Origin: Kibdelosporangium aridum
GTDB lineage: Bacteria > Actinomycetota > Actinomycetes > Mycobacteriales > Pseudonocardiaceae
Direction of reading: 5' to 3'
Length of the DNA: 64,000 nucleotides
Assembly: GCF_900176515.1 (NCBI RefSeq)
Contig: NZ_FWXV01000018.1
Location: 1-64,000 of the forward strand
The position numbers were made by a program, and so were the translations under genes. The notes under the pieces were generated by a model that was not told the DNA's origin, ran no database searches, and was given only the letters and a program-made list of their open reading frames with translations. Position 1 is the first letter of the stretch; each line of letters starts with the position of its first letter. Below, in pieces: positions 53,701 through 62,706 of the stretch.

Positions 53701-54260
53701 ATCGCGTCCGGCCGCAGAAGTGCCTGCTCACCGACAAGAGCGTGGATCGTCGCGTCGCTCCATGTGGGCTGCGGCCCGTGCGCGAACACGCGGGTCACCT
53801 GGTCGTGCTCTGCGTCGGTGAGCAGCGGGAGATCGGCAACTCTTGCCTTGGAATCCGAAACGGCCGCCAGGACGGCCCGAGCGAGATGTCCGGCATGCCG
53901 ATGAGCGATCCGGCCCCTTACCCCGGCCCGGTCTGGCCCGGTCAGCAGGAGATCCACGTCCGGATGCCCGACGACGGCGACTCGGCTGCCCGCGACCGTG
54001 GATCGCACCCGGCCGACCAGCTCGTCGAAATCCGGTCCGTCCGCCAGGTCGATGACGATCACACACTCGGTGTCCCGCAAGGTGATCGCCACATCCGCAC
54101 GGACGGAGTACCTCGACAGCACCGCGACGTGCGCCGCGAGCACCACGACATCGGCCCCGATCCCGCGGACTGCCGCGAATCGCGTCACCGCCTCGACGTC
54201 GAGTGGAACGGTGACGACATCGCCGGAATAAGTGGCATGGTCGAACCCAGTGCGTGACAT
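50721..54260 (-). CDS. NRPS, half-C/A/T/C, first gene of the operon
   Basis: A 1179-residue synthetase. The first 160 residues resemble a C-terminal condensation lobe lacking HHxxxDG. Adenylation: IFTSGSTGKPKG (about 314-325), HCYGPTET, RTGDLGRW, A10 Lys in HHKVDRAAL. The hand-read code D-A-L-H-Y-G-C-V-L-K is not one I can assign. Thiolation: DLGGTSLQ (Ser about 699). Condensation: HHLVCDG (878-884) with the later VGFFANTMVLRLDV. ATG 54260 has GGGGA 8 nt upstream; the frame extends to 54341 without a better site. The operon promoter should lie upstream, within 54261-54600. Confidence 0.88.
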   Translation of the reverse strand: MSRTGFDHATYSGDVVTVPLDVEAVTRFAAVRGIGADVVVLAAHVAVLSRYSVRADVAITLRDTECVIVIDLADGPDFDELVGRVRSTVAGSRVAVVGHPDVDLLLTGPDRAGVRGRIAHRHAGHLARAVLAAVSDSKARVADLPLLTDAEHDQVTRVFAHGPQPTWSDATIHALVGEQALLRPDAIALERGDERITYADLDTRSRRMAMRLVDHGVRHGDLVGLCLPRSPDMVVAMLGIVRAGGAYVPLDPTHPPGRVAHLLADARPAIVVTSAETQKVLPGTGFDLLHVESSQACPEVPLPEVSPRDLAYVIFTSGSTGKPKGVLVEHRGVANLMRAVRAPYDFGPHTRILQFAAATFDASVLEIFPPLSVGGTVVFAAAGDAAAGLELLDFLRAKRINSVHLPPSLLAELPEHDLPGLTHLYTGAETCGADVAVRWSRGRRFVHCYGPTETSVLATLTTTVRENTAPPIGTPLPGVEVLVLDRNRQPVPVGVIGEIHIGGAGVARGYLHNEALTAERFQPHPLTGNASEPMYRTGDLGRWSPDGELEFVGRADGQVKIRGHRVEPGEVEAVLAAMPGVRSCAVVSKEDGSTARLVGFVVLDGNTTVERVRADIERRLPAYLVPSDIIALATLPTTVHHKVDRAALRSWTSTGRPAHLPYSPASPGAEATLAEIWAEVLGVTPVGRHDSFIDLGGTSLQAVRVAARLAQRSGARVPVAALLGGAALTDVVAAITEQPATPVAASPAAEMTVSPGQRRIWFVSQFEPMASVAYNEPAAVWVMGSLDTTALTHALNDVVARHPSLRTTFVLRSGELQASIADQITIPVPVVDVPDREAAMREARLVAGTAFDLATGPLLRASVFRVGAHEHLVTLVFHHLVCDGLSVDVVDQDLAEAYAARLQGKQMHGHVEPGMNAYLAWHATRSKSEVDNETAEWLATLAGAPTVVDLPTARPRPPRITYRGGKRSRPLPPHVWHAAEELAKANRVTPYVVHLAAFGLTLSGLTGSGDLVIGSSAAGRPTPDTERTVGFFANTMVLRLDVNPARSVPDYIAGTARMAADALDHQYVPFERLVAGLVTGRDASRPPLVQAFFAFHGRQRARAAFTGTSVTPVLIDRGAAKLEFVVEVEENAAGAAVSAEFASDLFDTPTIDGWLDQYADRLARLTENPAGHVADLIRD

Positions 54261-55620
54261 GACATGATCCCCAGTCGATCCAGCGCCGCTCAATAATTCA
54301 TCGATACAGTTCAGGCTGCCCGGCCGGTGCGTCGAAGGCACGGGCGTGAACCGGGCACCCGTTCCCGCGCTTCGGACGTGGCGAATCGGGGTGGAAGTGA
54401 TCGAATCGGCGACTGTCGCAACTGGATACTGATATTGCCCTTTTCGGGCAGCGATGAATTCGGCGATCTGTCAAGATCGACAGAATGGCGAGGCATTTTC
54501 GGTGTCCCCCTGATATGCGGATCTCAAGGGCATGGCTGCGCGTAGCCCAGCCGCCCTACCCCCAGTGGCCGGCATCCCCATCTGTGCGCGGCAACGATCA
54601 TCGGCCGTGCTCAGTCCCCAGGTCCCTGTGCTGGCCGGCCACCCCGGTCGGACCTGGGAGAAAGAAGTTCACATGCGTAAGCCCATAGAAGCTGAACCCT
54701 TTTCGCCATGAGCTGGTCAGCCGAGTCGGACTGAGACAGTTCGCCTCGGCGGTTCTTGTTCGCGCATGCGCGCACTCCCTCCCTTCGCTGTGCCACTGGA
54801 ATCTGGTCGACCCGAACCAAGATCTACTGAAGTGGCCAGCCCCTCCTTAGAGTCGCGGTCAGTGGCGGGGTACGTCGATTTGCATCACGCGCACCTAATG
54901 TAGCGCCACTGTGCGTCACGTTTTGAGGCTAACCGCTGCCGCTGACGGTCGCAACGGTAAGTTTTTCCAATTCGGGCGGTATTGAAACCCGGTGCGACAG
55001 CGATGACATGGAGGTTCGGTGCGGGTAGACTGCATGACCCCATATCGGACGCCCGGCTGAGTACCAGATCGGCGAGACCGCCGCTACCGCAGGCGGCGAA
55101 CAAGGACTCCCGGGGTGGTGTTGGCGGAGTAGGTCGCTCGTACGACGCCATAGCGAGTCGTCGAGTATCTCTGTTGATGACGTCCAGCACCTACGGCGTT
55201 GCGGAGATCTGGTTGATCGTCTGCTGCAATCAGGAAGGCGCCGTGGTGCCGAGGCCGCGGCAAGGCTGCCTGCACTGTCCATTGCAGACGACAACGTGGG
55301 GGAGACTGGCGGGTTGAGTTGCGCGTCAAGCTGGAGGCGATGTCATGAACTGCGCTGAAGTACTTGGAACGGAACCGGTTTGGCGTCGGTGTTCACTGGT
55401 CCCGCCGGGACGGTCCTTTGTGGATGAAGCCGCTCGTGCAGGTTCGTATCACGGCGGTCGCGACAAGCCGTTGATTCTGGACAAACACTCACGTGGGGGA
55501 CCGGGCTGTTAGTGAGAGGTGGGCTGCCCGTAGGGGTAGTCCATCAGCCGGATGGTTGACGGCCGAACGGAGCATGGTCAGGGTGGAGATCAAGTCCTTG
55601 CCGACGGGGGTGTCCTGGCA
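54261..55620. other. Long divergent intergenic region
   Basis: About 1.36 kb between the NRPS operon and the M64/DUF6603 locus, facing away on both sides, so both promoters should be here. CTGTCAAGATCGACAG at about 54469-54484 is a short perfect inverted repeat. No frame is convincingly coding; a 55-codon frame from 55344 on the plus strand is possible but unsupported. I see no RNA gene. Confidence 0.4.
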
Positions 55621-58152
55621 ATGCAACAGTTTTCCGACCTGGTGCTGTTTCCGCACTGCGATATGCACATGTTGCTGTCGGGACCGATCAAACTCAAACC
55701 GCGCGTGTACGTCCGCACCGAGCCGGCGCCTGGGCAGTATCTCCTGACTCTGGTCAACAACCCGATGTTCGAGTTCTTCGCGCCCAACAATCTCGTCGGT
55801 CAACGTCGCAACGGCCTGCCGAGGATCGATCTGGATGGCGCGATCACCGCCACAAAGGTGGGCGTGTACCTTTTCCAGGTTCAGGTCGCCGACAAGTCCA
55901 TCGTCGGCAGGCTGCAGGTCCACTCCGAAATGCTGAACTGGTGGTTCGGCAACGACAGCATCACCACGGCGCTGGACCCGAAAATCGCGCACGCCCAGCC
56001 GTCCATTTACGCGCGGTTCAAGGCGAACGAGGGCGTCGACGAGGTCGGGGACATCACCGGCCACGGCTACGTCACCCTGTCGTCGCGAGATCCGGGCAAA
56101 GTCGTTGTCGCTGACGAGGGCCGGGTGCGTGGTCTTGTCGAAACGGTCGACCTGATGGAAGCGACCAGCATCGACGGAAAACTTCCCGGCGCCCCGGACA
56201 AGGACAAATCACTCACGGTGTTCGTGGTCGACTATGCCAAGCCGCGCGCCGTCGATGTGGTGCGCCGCAATGATCTGTCGAACGTCGACGACATGCAGAA
56301 CGTTATTTTTCTGCCGGAGGGGTTTCACGAGGCCGACAAACAGAGGTTCGAACGTACCGTGGACGTCGTCGTGGACGAGATGTTCAATACGCGACGGCAC
56401 GAGCCGTATGGCCGGCTCAAGGCGCGGTTCAACGTGTTCCGCAGCTATGCGGCTTCCATCCAGACGGCACTCACGCCTGGCTTCCGTGTCACGGACAACA
56501 CGATGATCACCGGTGTGACCGGACTGCCGATTCCCTTCAACGGCAAGATCGCCGGCGGTGACCCGCCGAATACCTACACCATGGATCAGCTCGTGAAGCG
56601 TGTGGGTCTGCCCATCCCCGGTGACACGCGCGACAAACAAGCATTCCTGAACCTGTGGAGTTCTCAGAGCCTCGACGATTTCACGCCAGCGAATGTCAGT
56701 GACAGGTTGTTCCTGGCGTGGCGGGCGCACAGCTCCACGGGCATTCTCGCTGCGCGTGACACGTTTTTCGGCTTTCAGCTCGGCCGGCGCTGGGCCGAGC
56801 GTTATTCCGACACCGACGGGGTGGAGCCTCCCGGGGCTGACGACCCCAGCGATCCGAAGCTGAAACCCTTCGTCAAACGCGTGTACAGCTTCTACGACAC
56901 CGTTGCCACCCGTTTCGTGACCCTTGATCCTCGTCGGCATCCGCCTGAGCGGTACGCGGGCTCCTCTGCGGAGAACCCGCACACGTCGCTGATGGACTAT
57001 GTCCGCAACCTGCGGCATGCAACCACTGCCATCGGCAACGTCTGGGTGCCGGAAGACAAGTTCAAGCGTAGTCGTGGCCTGATCACTGTTGTCGCTTTCG
57101 ACCCGTTCCATGGCGGGACGAACATCAACGTGCAGACAATCGCCGCGCAAACGACCGGTTCGGACAAATCGATTCGCTACGAGTACACCACGGATCCGGA
57201 TCTGGATCCGGCGGTGATGCACCGCGCCATACCGGGCACGTCGATCATCGATTTCACGCAGGTCGCGGACACGGTGGCGCACGAGTTCGGGCACTCCTTC
57301 AACCTGGGCGACGAGTACGAAGAAGCGGGGAAAACCAATGACGACCCCGATGCCGCACGCGCCGAGGACCTTGCGTCCGACAATCTGGCCAGGCTTGGCA
57401 AGATCCGAGCGAACCCCACCGAGAGATTGTTCGACCCGCGGCTGGTCAAATGGATCGATCTGCCCCGGATCGCCCATTCCGCCCGGCTGGTGAAAGCCTC
57501 GGCGGCTGATGGCAGCGCGATCAAGGTCTTCATCAAGCCGAGCAGCGCCGCCGAGTGGGACATGTTGAAGACCGCCGGGGTCCGGGCGAACCTGCTGAGG
57601 TTCGCGCCGACATCTGAGGGTGTTCAACTTCCGCTGACGAAGGGCGACCCGACGACGTACGCGGCCGACCTGTCCATTGTGCATGTCGACAGGGGTTCCG
57701 GTGCGGTGACCCTGAAAGGCGCCGGGCTGCCGCCGCCCGCGGCCTACCCCGCGTTCGGCACGGGCTCGTTGTTGTTCGTGCCAGTGCGGCACAACAACCG
57801 GGAAGTCTCCATTGTGCGTCCCGAAGTGCTCGACCTCCTTTACGGCGAACAGAAACCACTCAACGCCGTGGACAACAACACGGTTGCCAATACCGGTCCC
57901 GACACCCCGCGCCCGATTCCCGGTCTGCCCAGCCGTCTGCGACGACGAGGGCTCATCGGCGTCTATGAGGGCGGCGGCCGCTACCCGGGTGGCAACTTCC
58001 GTCCAGCGGGTGTGTGCAAGATGCGCGACCAGACCGCGGCGGGCGAGTCGGGCGAGTTCTGCCACGTCTGCAAGTGGCTGATCGTCAACCGGGTGCATCC
58101 CGGCTGGCATGCCTGGCTGGAACAGTGGCACTACCCGGGAGGGCAGCCGTAA
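55621..58152 (+). CDS. M64-like zinc metallopeptidase
   Basis: An 843-residue protein. Its core resembles peptidase family M64 (IgA-peptidase type): an NVIFLPEGFHEADKQRFERT start of the catalytic domain (about 226), an ARFNVFRSYAAS strand, and the zinc site HEFGHSFNLGDEYE (554-567), i.e. HExxH plus a third acidic ligand. The first 220 residues are a separate beta-rich domain. No signal peptide is visible, unusual for this family, so export may use another route or the enzyme acts inside. ATG 55621 has GGGGGTG upstream; an in-frame start at 55552 is less likely. Its stop overlaps the next start (TAATG), linking it to the DUF6603 protein. Confidence 0.8.
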   Translation: MQQFSDLVLFPHCDMHMLLSGPIKLKPRVYVRTEPAPGQYLLTLVNNPMFEFFAPNNLVGQRRNGLPRIDLDGAITATKVGVYLFQVQVADKSIVGRLQVHSEMLNWWFGNDSITTALDPKIAHAQPSIYARFKANEGVDEVGDITGHGYVTLSSRDPGKVVVADEGRVRGLVETVDLMEATSIDGKLPGAPDKDKSLTVFVVDYAKPRAVDVVRRNDLSNVDDMQNVIFLPEGFHEADKQRFERTVDVVVDEMFNTRRHEPYGRLKARFNVFRSYAASIQTALTPGFRVTDNTMITGVTGLPIPFNGKIAGGDPPNTYTMDQLVKRVGLPIPGDTRDKQAFLNLWSSQSLDDFTPANVSDRLFLAWRAHSSTGILAARDTFFGFQLGRRWAERYSDTDGVEPPGADDPSDPKLKPFVKRVYSFYDTVATRFVTLDPRRHPPERYAGSSAENPHTSLMDYVRNLRHATTAIGNVWVPEDKFKRSRGLITVVAFDPFHGGTNINVQTIAAQTTGSDKSIRYEYTTDPDLDPAVMHRAIPGTSIIDFTQVADTVAHEFGHSFNLGDEYEEAGKTNDDPDAARAEDLASDNLARLGKIRANPTERLFDPRLVKWIDLPRIAHSARLVKASAADGSAIKVFIKPSSAAEWDMLKTAGVRANLLRFAPTSEGVQLPLTKGDPTTYAADLSIVHVDRGSGAVTLKGAGLPPPAAYPAFGTGSLLFVPVRHNNREVSIVRPEVLDLLYGEQKPLNAVDNNTVANTGPDTPRPIPGLPSRLRRRGLIGVYEGGGRYPGGNFRPAGVCKMRDQTAAGESGEFCHVCKWLIVNRVHPGWHAWLEQWHYPGGQP

Positions 58153-61100
58153 TGGCCGGCACCGTCGAGAAGATCGCGGCCGAGGTCGGCAAGGCCCTTG
58201 TGCCGCTGCGCGACGCTCTGGAGAGCCCGCAGGCGTTCAGCGGGTTGCTGCGTGAGCTGGGCTGGTCGGCCGAGGTGATTCCGCAACCGATCGCGGATCT
58301 CGGGGCGGGCATCGAAACCCTTGCGGAGGCTGATGATCCGGCCAGGGTGCTGCACGGCGTCCAGTCGGTGATCAACGGGATCCGGGCGATCGCGAACGCA
58401 CCGGATTCGGCGATCCCGGAAGCGCTGCGGGTGGACGGGTTCCGCGAAAAGTTCCCCAAGCAGCTGCTCGACTACCTCATTGTCACGTACCTGCACTACT
58501 ACCAGCCGGTGCTCGGGTCCGCGTTGCAGACGCTGGGGATCGTCAAGACCGGGTACGTGCCACCGGCCGGGAATCGGCCGTCCTATACGCACGTCGAACT
58601 CGATATCGCTGACATCCCTCGTGTGCTCTCCGATCCGTCCGGCGTGCTGAAGGACGCTTTCGGTTGGGGCGAGGCAGGATTCGACTTCGCCAAGTTCGCA
58701 GCCCAGGTCGACAATCTGCTGATGGCCGCCGGTGTGTCGGTGAACAGGGAGTACCTGCCCGAAGAGACCGCGGATGCGGTGCAGAGCACGGAAAGACCGT
58801 TCGGGGCGGCTCCCGTTCGTGTGGTGAAGGGACTGCTCTTCGAGCACCTCGTGGCGAAGGATCCTGGGCCAGAGCCGGCGTACGCGCGGATCGCGGGCGA
58901 GGTGCGCCTGGTCGGGTTGCCCGGTGAGAAGCCGGGAATCGTTCTCCTGCCGTACTTTTCGGGCGAGGTGAACAAGGAACTCGAGCTGGCGCCGGGTGTC
59001 ACGCTGATCATCCGCAGCGACCTGGACCTGCGGGGCGGGGTCGCGTTGCAGATCCGGCCAGGGGAGCCGATCAAGACCGTTGTCGGGTTCGAGAACGAGG
59101 GCACGCCGGGCACGCGCAACGGTTCGATCGAGATCATCATCCAACGCGGGCCAGCCGACGGCGAGCCGATCCTGATTCTGGGGTCGGAGGGCGGCACACG
59201 TCTGCAGTACCGCCAGATCAGCGGGACCGGCGGCGTCCGGCTGGACGACGAAGGCGTGGACGTCTATGCCGAGTTCGAGCTACAAGGCCTGGAATTCGTC
59301 CTCTCGGCGGGTGGCGGCGCCGACGGGTTCATCGCCAAGATCCTGCCGGGCGGTGGTTTCACCGCCGGCGCCGACGTCACCATTGGGCTGTCCTATCGCG
59401 ACGGTTTCTACCTCCGTGGGACGTCCGAGCTGGAGCTGCAGATCCCCACGCACATCAAGATCGGCCCGGTCGAGGTTCAGGCGCTGACGATCTCCGTGTC
59501 CCCATCGGGCGACGGTGTCCCGATCGGACTCGGCGCGAACATCAAGGCCCAGCTCGGCCCGATCACGGCCGTGGTCGAGCAGATCGGGCTCACCGCCGAC
59601 TTCCGGTTCACCGACGACGGCTCCCTCGGACCGCTGGATCTCGATCTGGGCTTCAAGCCGCCGAAGGGCGTCGGGCTCTCGGTCGACGCCGGGATCGTCT
59701 CCGGCGGCGGCTACTTGTACTTCGACCCGGACCGGGGCGAGTACGCGGGCGCGCTCGAGCTCGAGTTCGCGGGTCTGGTCGCGCTCAAGGCGATCGGGCT
59801 GATCACGACGAGGATGCCGGACGGCAAGGACGGTTTCTCGCTGCTGATCGTCATCGCTGCCGAGTTCGGCGGTGGCGGTGTCCAGCTCGGGTTCGGGTTC
59901 ACGCTGCTCGGCGTTGGCGGCGTGCTCGGGCTCAACCGCCGGATGGACTTCGCCGCGCTGGTGGAGGGCGTGGTCAACGGCTCGATCGAGTCGGTGATGT
60001 TCCCGCAGGACGTGATCGCCAACGCGCCGCGGATCATCAGCGACCTGCGGAGGTTCTTCCCGCCGGAGGACGGCCGGTTCCTGGTCGGGCCGATGGCCAA
60101 GATCGGCTGGGGCACGCCCGCGCTGGTCACCGTGTCGCTCGGGGTGATCGTGGAGATCCCGCCGGGCAACATCGCGATTCTCGGTGTCCTCAAGTGCGTG
60201 CTGCCCAACGAGCACGTTCCGCTGCTGGTGCTGCAGGTCAACTTCATCGGCGCGCTCGAGGTCGACAAGTCGCGGCTGTGGTTCTTCGCGAAGATGTTCG
60301 ACTCGCGCATCCTGACGATGACCATCGACGGCGGCATGGGACTGCTTGTCGACTGGAGCGACAACCCGGACTTCGTGCTCTCGGTCGGCGGGTTCCACCC
60401 GTCGTTCCGGCCGCCGCCGCTGCCGTTTCCCGTGCCACCGAGGCTGTCGGTGGACATCCTGAACTCGCCAGGCCGGCTGATCCGGGTGTCCGGCTACTTC
60501 GCGGTGACCAGCAACACCGTTCAGTTCGGCGCGAAAGCCGAGCTGCGGCTGGGCTTCAGCGACTTCGGGATCGAAGGGCACCTCGCTTTCGACGCGCTGT
60601 TCCGGTTCTCGCCGTTCGCGTTCATCATCGAGATCTCCGCCGGGGTGTCGCTGAAGGCGTTCGGTGTCGGCCTGTTCGGCATCGACCTGCGGTTCACCCT
60701 GGAGGGCCCGTCGCCGTGGCGGGCGCACGGACGTGGCTCGATCTCGTTGCTGTTCTTCGAGATCTCGGCGGACTTCGACATCAGCTGGGGTGAGGAACGC
60801 AACACCACGCTGCCGCCGGTCGAGGTGCTCGAGTTGCTGGAGACCGAGATCCGCAAAGTCGAGGGCTGGCAGACCCGGCTGCCCGCCGGCGGCTTCAATC
60901 CCCTTGTCTCGTTGCGGAAACTGGACGAGAACGACGACCTTGTGCTGCACCCGCTCGGCACCCTGTTCATTCACCAGCGAGCCATCCCGCTCGACGTGCG
61001 GATCGACCGCGTCGGCGCGCAACGTCCCAGCGACGGCAAACGTTTCAGCGTCATCCCGCTGAACGGCAGTGGCCTGGAACGAGCGTCGATCACCGGCGAC

Positions 61101-62690
61101 AAGTTCGCGATGGCCCAGTTCCAGGACATGGACGACGCCACGAAGCTGTCGCGTCCGGCGTACGAGGATCAGGACGCGGGCCTTGAGCTGACCGCGGACA
61201 AGGGCGCGATCGACTCGCCACGGGTGGTCCGCCGGAGTGCTCGTTACGAGCTGCATGTCATCGACAACGAGTCACCCAGGGAACCGGGGGCGACCACCCT
61301 GCTCGCCGCCGAGCCGGTCACGCGGACCCGCGGCAAGCTGTACCGCCCGCCCGCGATGGTGTTCAACCAGATGCTGGAAGGCAGCAGCACAGCGCGTTCA
61401 CCGCTGTCCCGACGGGAAGCGCGACTGCTGCAACCGTTTGCGGCAGAGGAGACCGTGCGGGTCATCGGTGATCGCTTCATCGTGGCCTATCTGCGTAACA
61501 ACTCGCAGGCTTTCCCGCCGGCCAAGGCCAAGGTGACCGCGTCGAGCTTCCGCAGCGCGGCGGCCGCGACCGACGCGTTGGCGGACTGGGTCTTCACGGA
61601 CGCGGACCTGGCCGGGCAGCTGCATGTGATCCGTCAGACGGAAGTCCGTGGCGGGGCCGTGGCAGAGCCTGGAAAGTGGTCTCTCGCCGCGACGCCGAAG
61701 TCCGTCACCGCCGGTACCGACCCAGTTCTGCCGACCGGCGGGAAGGTGCTCGTGGCCGGTGCGACGACAGCGGTGTACGACCCGATCACGGCGACCTGGG
61801 AACCAGACTCGGCACCATTGGCAACGCCCAGGAGCCGCCATAGCACGACGAGACTGCGCGACGGCCGGGTAGTGGCTGCGGGCGGACTCGACGCGAACGG
61901 CAGGACGCTGAACTCGGTCGAGGTCCTCTCCGCAGGCGCGTGGACGACGACCCAAAGCCTGAAGACCGCGCGCTCAGGGCATTCCGCCGTGATGGTCAAG
62001 GGGCAACTGATGGTCATCGGCGGCACGAGCGACCGTGGCGCGGCGCTGGCATCGGCCGAGCTGCTCAACCCGGACACCTTGGAGTGGACCGAGACCACTC
62101 CGATGCACTACGCCCGCACCGGACACCAGACCGTGCTGTTCGACGACGGCAAGATCATGGTCATCGGTGGTGCTTTGCCGACCGGGCAAGGCGATCAGGC
62201 GATGACGTTCTGCGAGATCTACGACCCGGTGACCAGGAGCTGGACCCAGACCGGCAGCCTGCTCACCCCGCGCAAAGGCCACCAGGCGACGCTGTTGGAC
62301 GGCAACCGCGTCCTCGTCACAGGTGGCGACGCAGTCCCGGGGATTCCGTACCGGGTGGACAGTCTCGCGTCGGCCGAGATCTACGACCTGGCAGACGGTA
62401 AGTGGCAGCCTGCCGGCGACATGCCCGGCGGCGGCCGAAGTGGACACCGGAGCTTCCGGACACGCGCGGGTGTGCTGGTCTTCGGCGGTGCCGGCCGTCC
62501 GCGAGCCGCCTCAGGCGCCCGCAACTGCTTGCTGTTCAACCCAACCAACAACACGTGGACGGTCACCGGCCCATTGGCTACCGGCCGCTGGGACATCCCG
62601 GCTGTCGTCCTCGCCGACGGGCGTGTGCTCGCCGTCGGCGGCCGGGCGCAAGACGGGCTCGCCGCCACCGCGGAGATCTACCTGCCATGA
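58152..62690 (+). CDS. Giant DUF6603-Kelch protein
   Basis: A 1512-residue protein. After a helical N-terminus (about 1-150) comes a very long glycine-rich, beta-strand repetitive section like DUF6603 (about 230-900; for example LILGSEGGTRLQYRQISGTG, then LGFGFTLLGVGGVLGLNRRM and WGTPALVTVSLGVIVEIPPG). A linker leads to about six Kelch repeats (about 1180-1512; VYDPITATWEPDSAPLATPR, RTGHQTVLFDDGKIMVIGGA), a C-terminal beta-propeller. No signal peptide or membrane helix is seen. The role of DUF6603 is unknown. Coupling to the peptidase gene by a TAATG overlap and to the following Kelch gene (16 bp gap) indicates a joint function. Confidence 0.8.
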   Translation: MAGTVEKIAAEVGKALVPLRDALESPQAFSGLLRELGWSAEVIPQPIADLGAGIETLAEADDPARVLHGVQSVINGIRAIANAPDSAIPEALRVDGFREKFPKQLLDYLIVTYLHYYQPVLGSALQTLGIVKTGYVPPAGNRPSYTHVELDIADIPRVLSDPSGVLKDAFGWGEAGFDFAKFAAQVDNLLMAAGVSVNREYLPEETADAVQSTERPFGAAPVRVVKGLLFEHLVAKDPGPEPAYARIAGEVRLVGLPGEKPGIVLLPYFSGEVNKELELAPGVTLIIRSDLDLRGGVALQIRPGEPIKTVVGFENEGTPGTRNGSIEIIIQRGPADGEPILILGSEGGTRLQYRQISGTGGVRLDDEGVDVYAEFELQGLEFVLSAGGGADGFIAKILPGGGFTAGADVTIGLSYRDGFYLRGTSELELQIPTHIKIGPVEVQALTISVSPSGDGVPIGLGANIKAQLGPITAVVEQIGLTADFRFTDDGSLGPLDLDLGFKPPKGVGLSVDAGIVSGGGYLYFDPDRGEYAGALELEFAGLVALKAIGLITTRMPDGKDGFSLLIVIAAEFGGGGVQLGFGFTLLGVGGVLGLNRRMDFAALVEGVVNGSIESVMFPQDVIANAPRIISDLRRFFPPEDGRFLVGPMAKIGWGTPALVTVSLGVIVEIPPGNIAILGVLKCVLPNEHVPLLVLQVNFIGALEVDKSRLWFFAKMFDSRILTMTIDGGMGLLVDWSDNPDFVLSVGGFHPSFRPPPLPFPVPPRLSVDILNSPGRLIRVSGYFAVTSNTVQFGAKAELRLGFSDFGIEGHLAFDALFRFSPFAFIIEISAGVSLKAFGVGLFGIDLRFTLEGPSPWRAHGRGSISLLFFEISADFDISWGEERNTTLPPVEVLELLETEIRKVEGWQTRLPAGGFNPLVSLRKLDENDDLVLHPLGTLFIHQRAIPLDVRIDRVGAQRPSDGKRFSVIPLNGSGLERASITGDKFAMAQFQDMDDATKLSRPAYEDQDAGLELTADKGAIDSPRVVRRSARYELHVIDNESPREPGATTLLAAEPVTRTRGKLYRPPAMVFNQMLEGSSTARSPLSRREARLLQPFAAEETVRVIGDRFIVAYLRNNSQAFPPAKAKVTASSFRSAAAATDALADWVFTDADLAGQLHVIRQTEVRGGAVAEPGKWSLAATPKSVTAGTDPVLPTGGKVLVAGATTAVYDPITATWEPDSAPLATPRSRHSTTRLRDGRVVAAGGLDANGRTLNSVEVLSAGAWTTTQSLKTARSGHSAVMVKGQLMVIGGTSDRGAALASAELLNPDTLEWTETTPMHYARTGHQTVLFDDGKIMVIGGALPTGQGDQAMTFCEIYDPVTRSWTQTGSLLTPRKGHQATLLDGNRVLVTGGDAVPGIPYRVDSLASAEIYDLADGKWQPAGDMPGGGRSGHRSFRTRAGVLVFGGAGRPRAASGARNCLLFNPTNNTWTVTGPLATGRWDIPAVVLADGRVLAVGGRAQDGLAATAEIYLP

Positions 62691-62706
62691 AGAAAGGTTC
62701 GACGCG

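Noticed and set aside
54920..54945. GAGGCTAACC resembling half of an iron-regulator (IdeR/DmdR) box
   Set aside because: Only one half-site matches and it lies 660 bp from the NRPS start, so it does not support iron control or a siderophore assignment.
55344..55511. 55-codon plus-strand frame before the M64 gene
   Set aside because: No convincing ribosome site or homology; could be leader sequence but cannot be supported.
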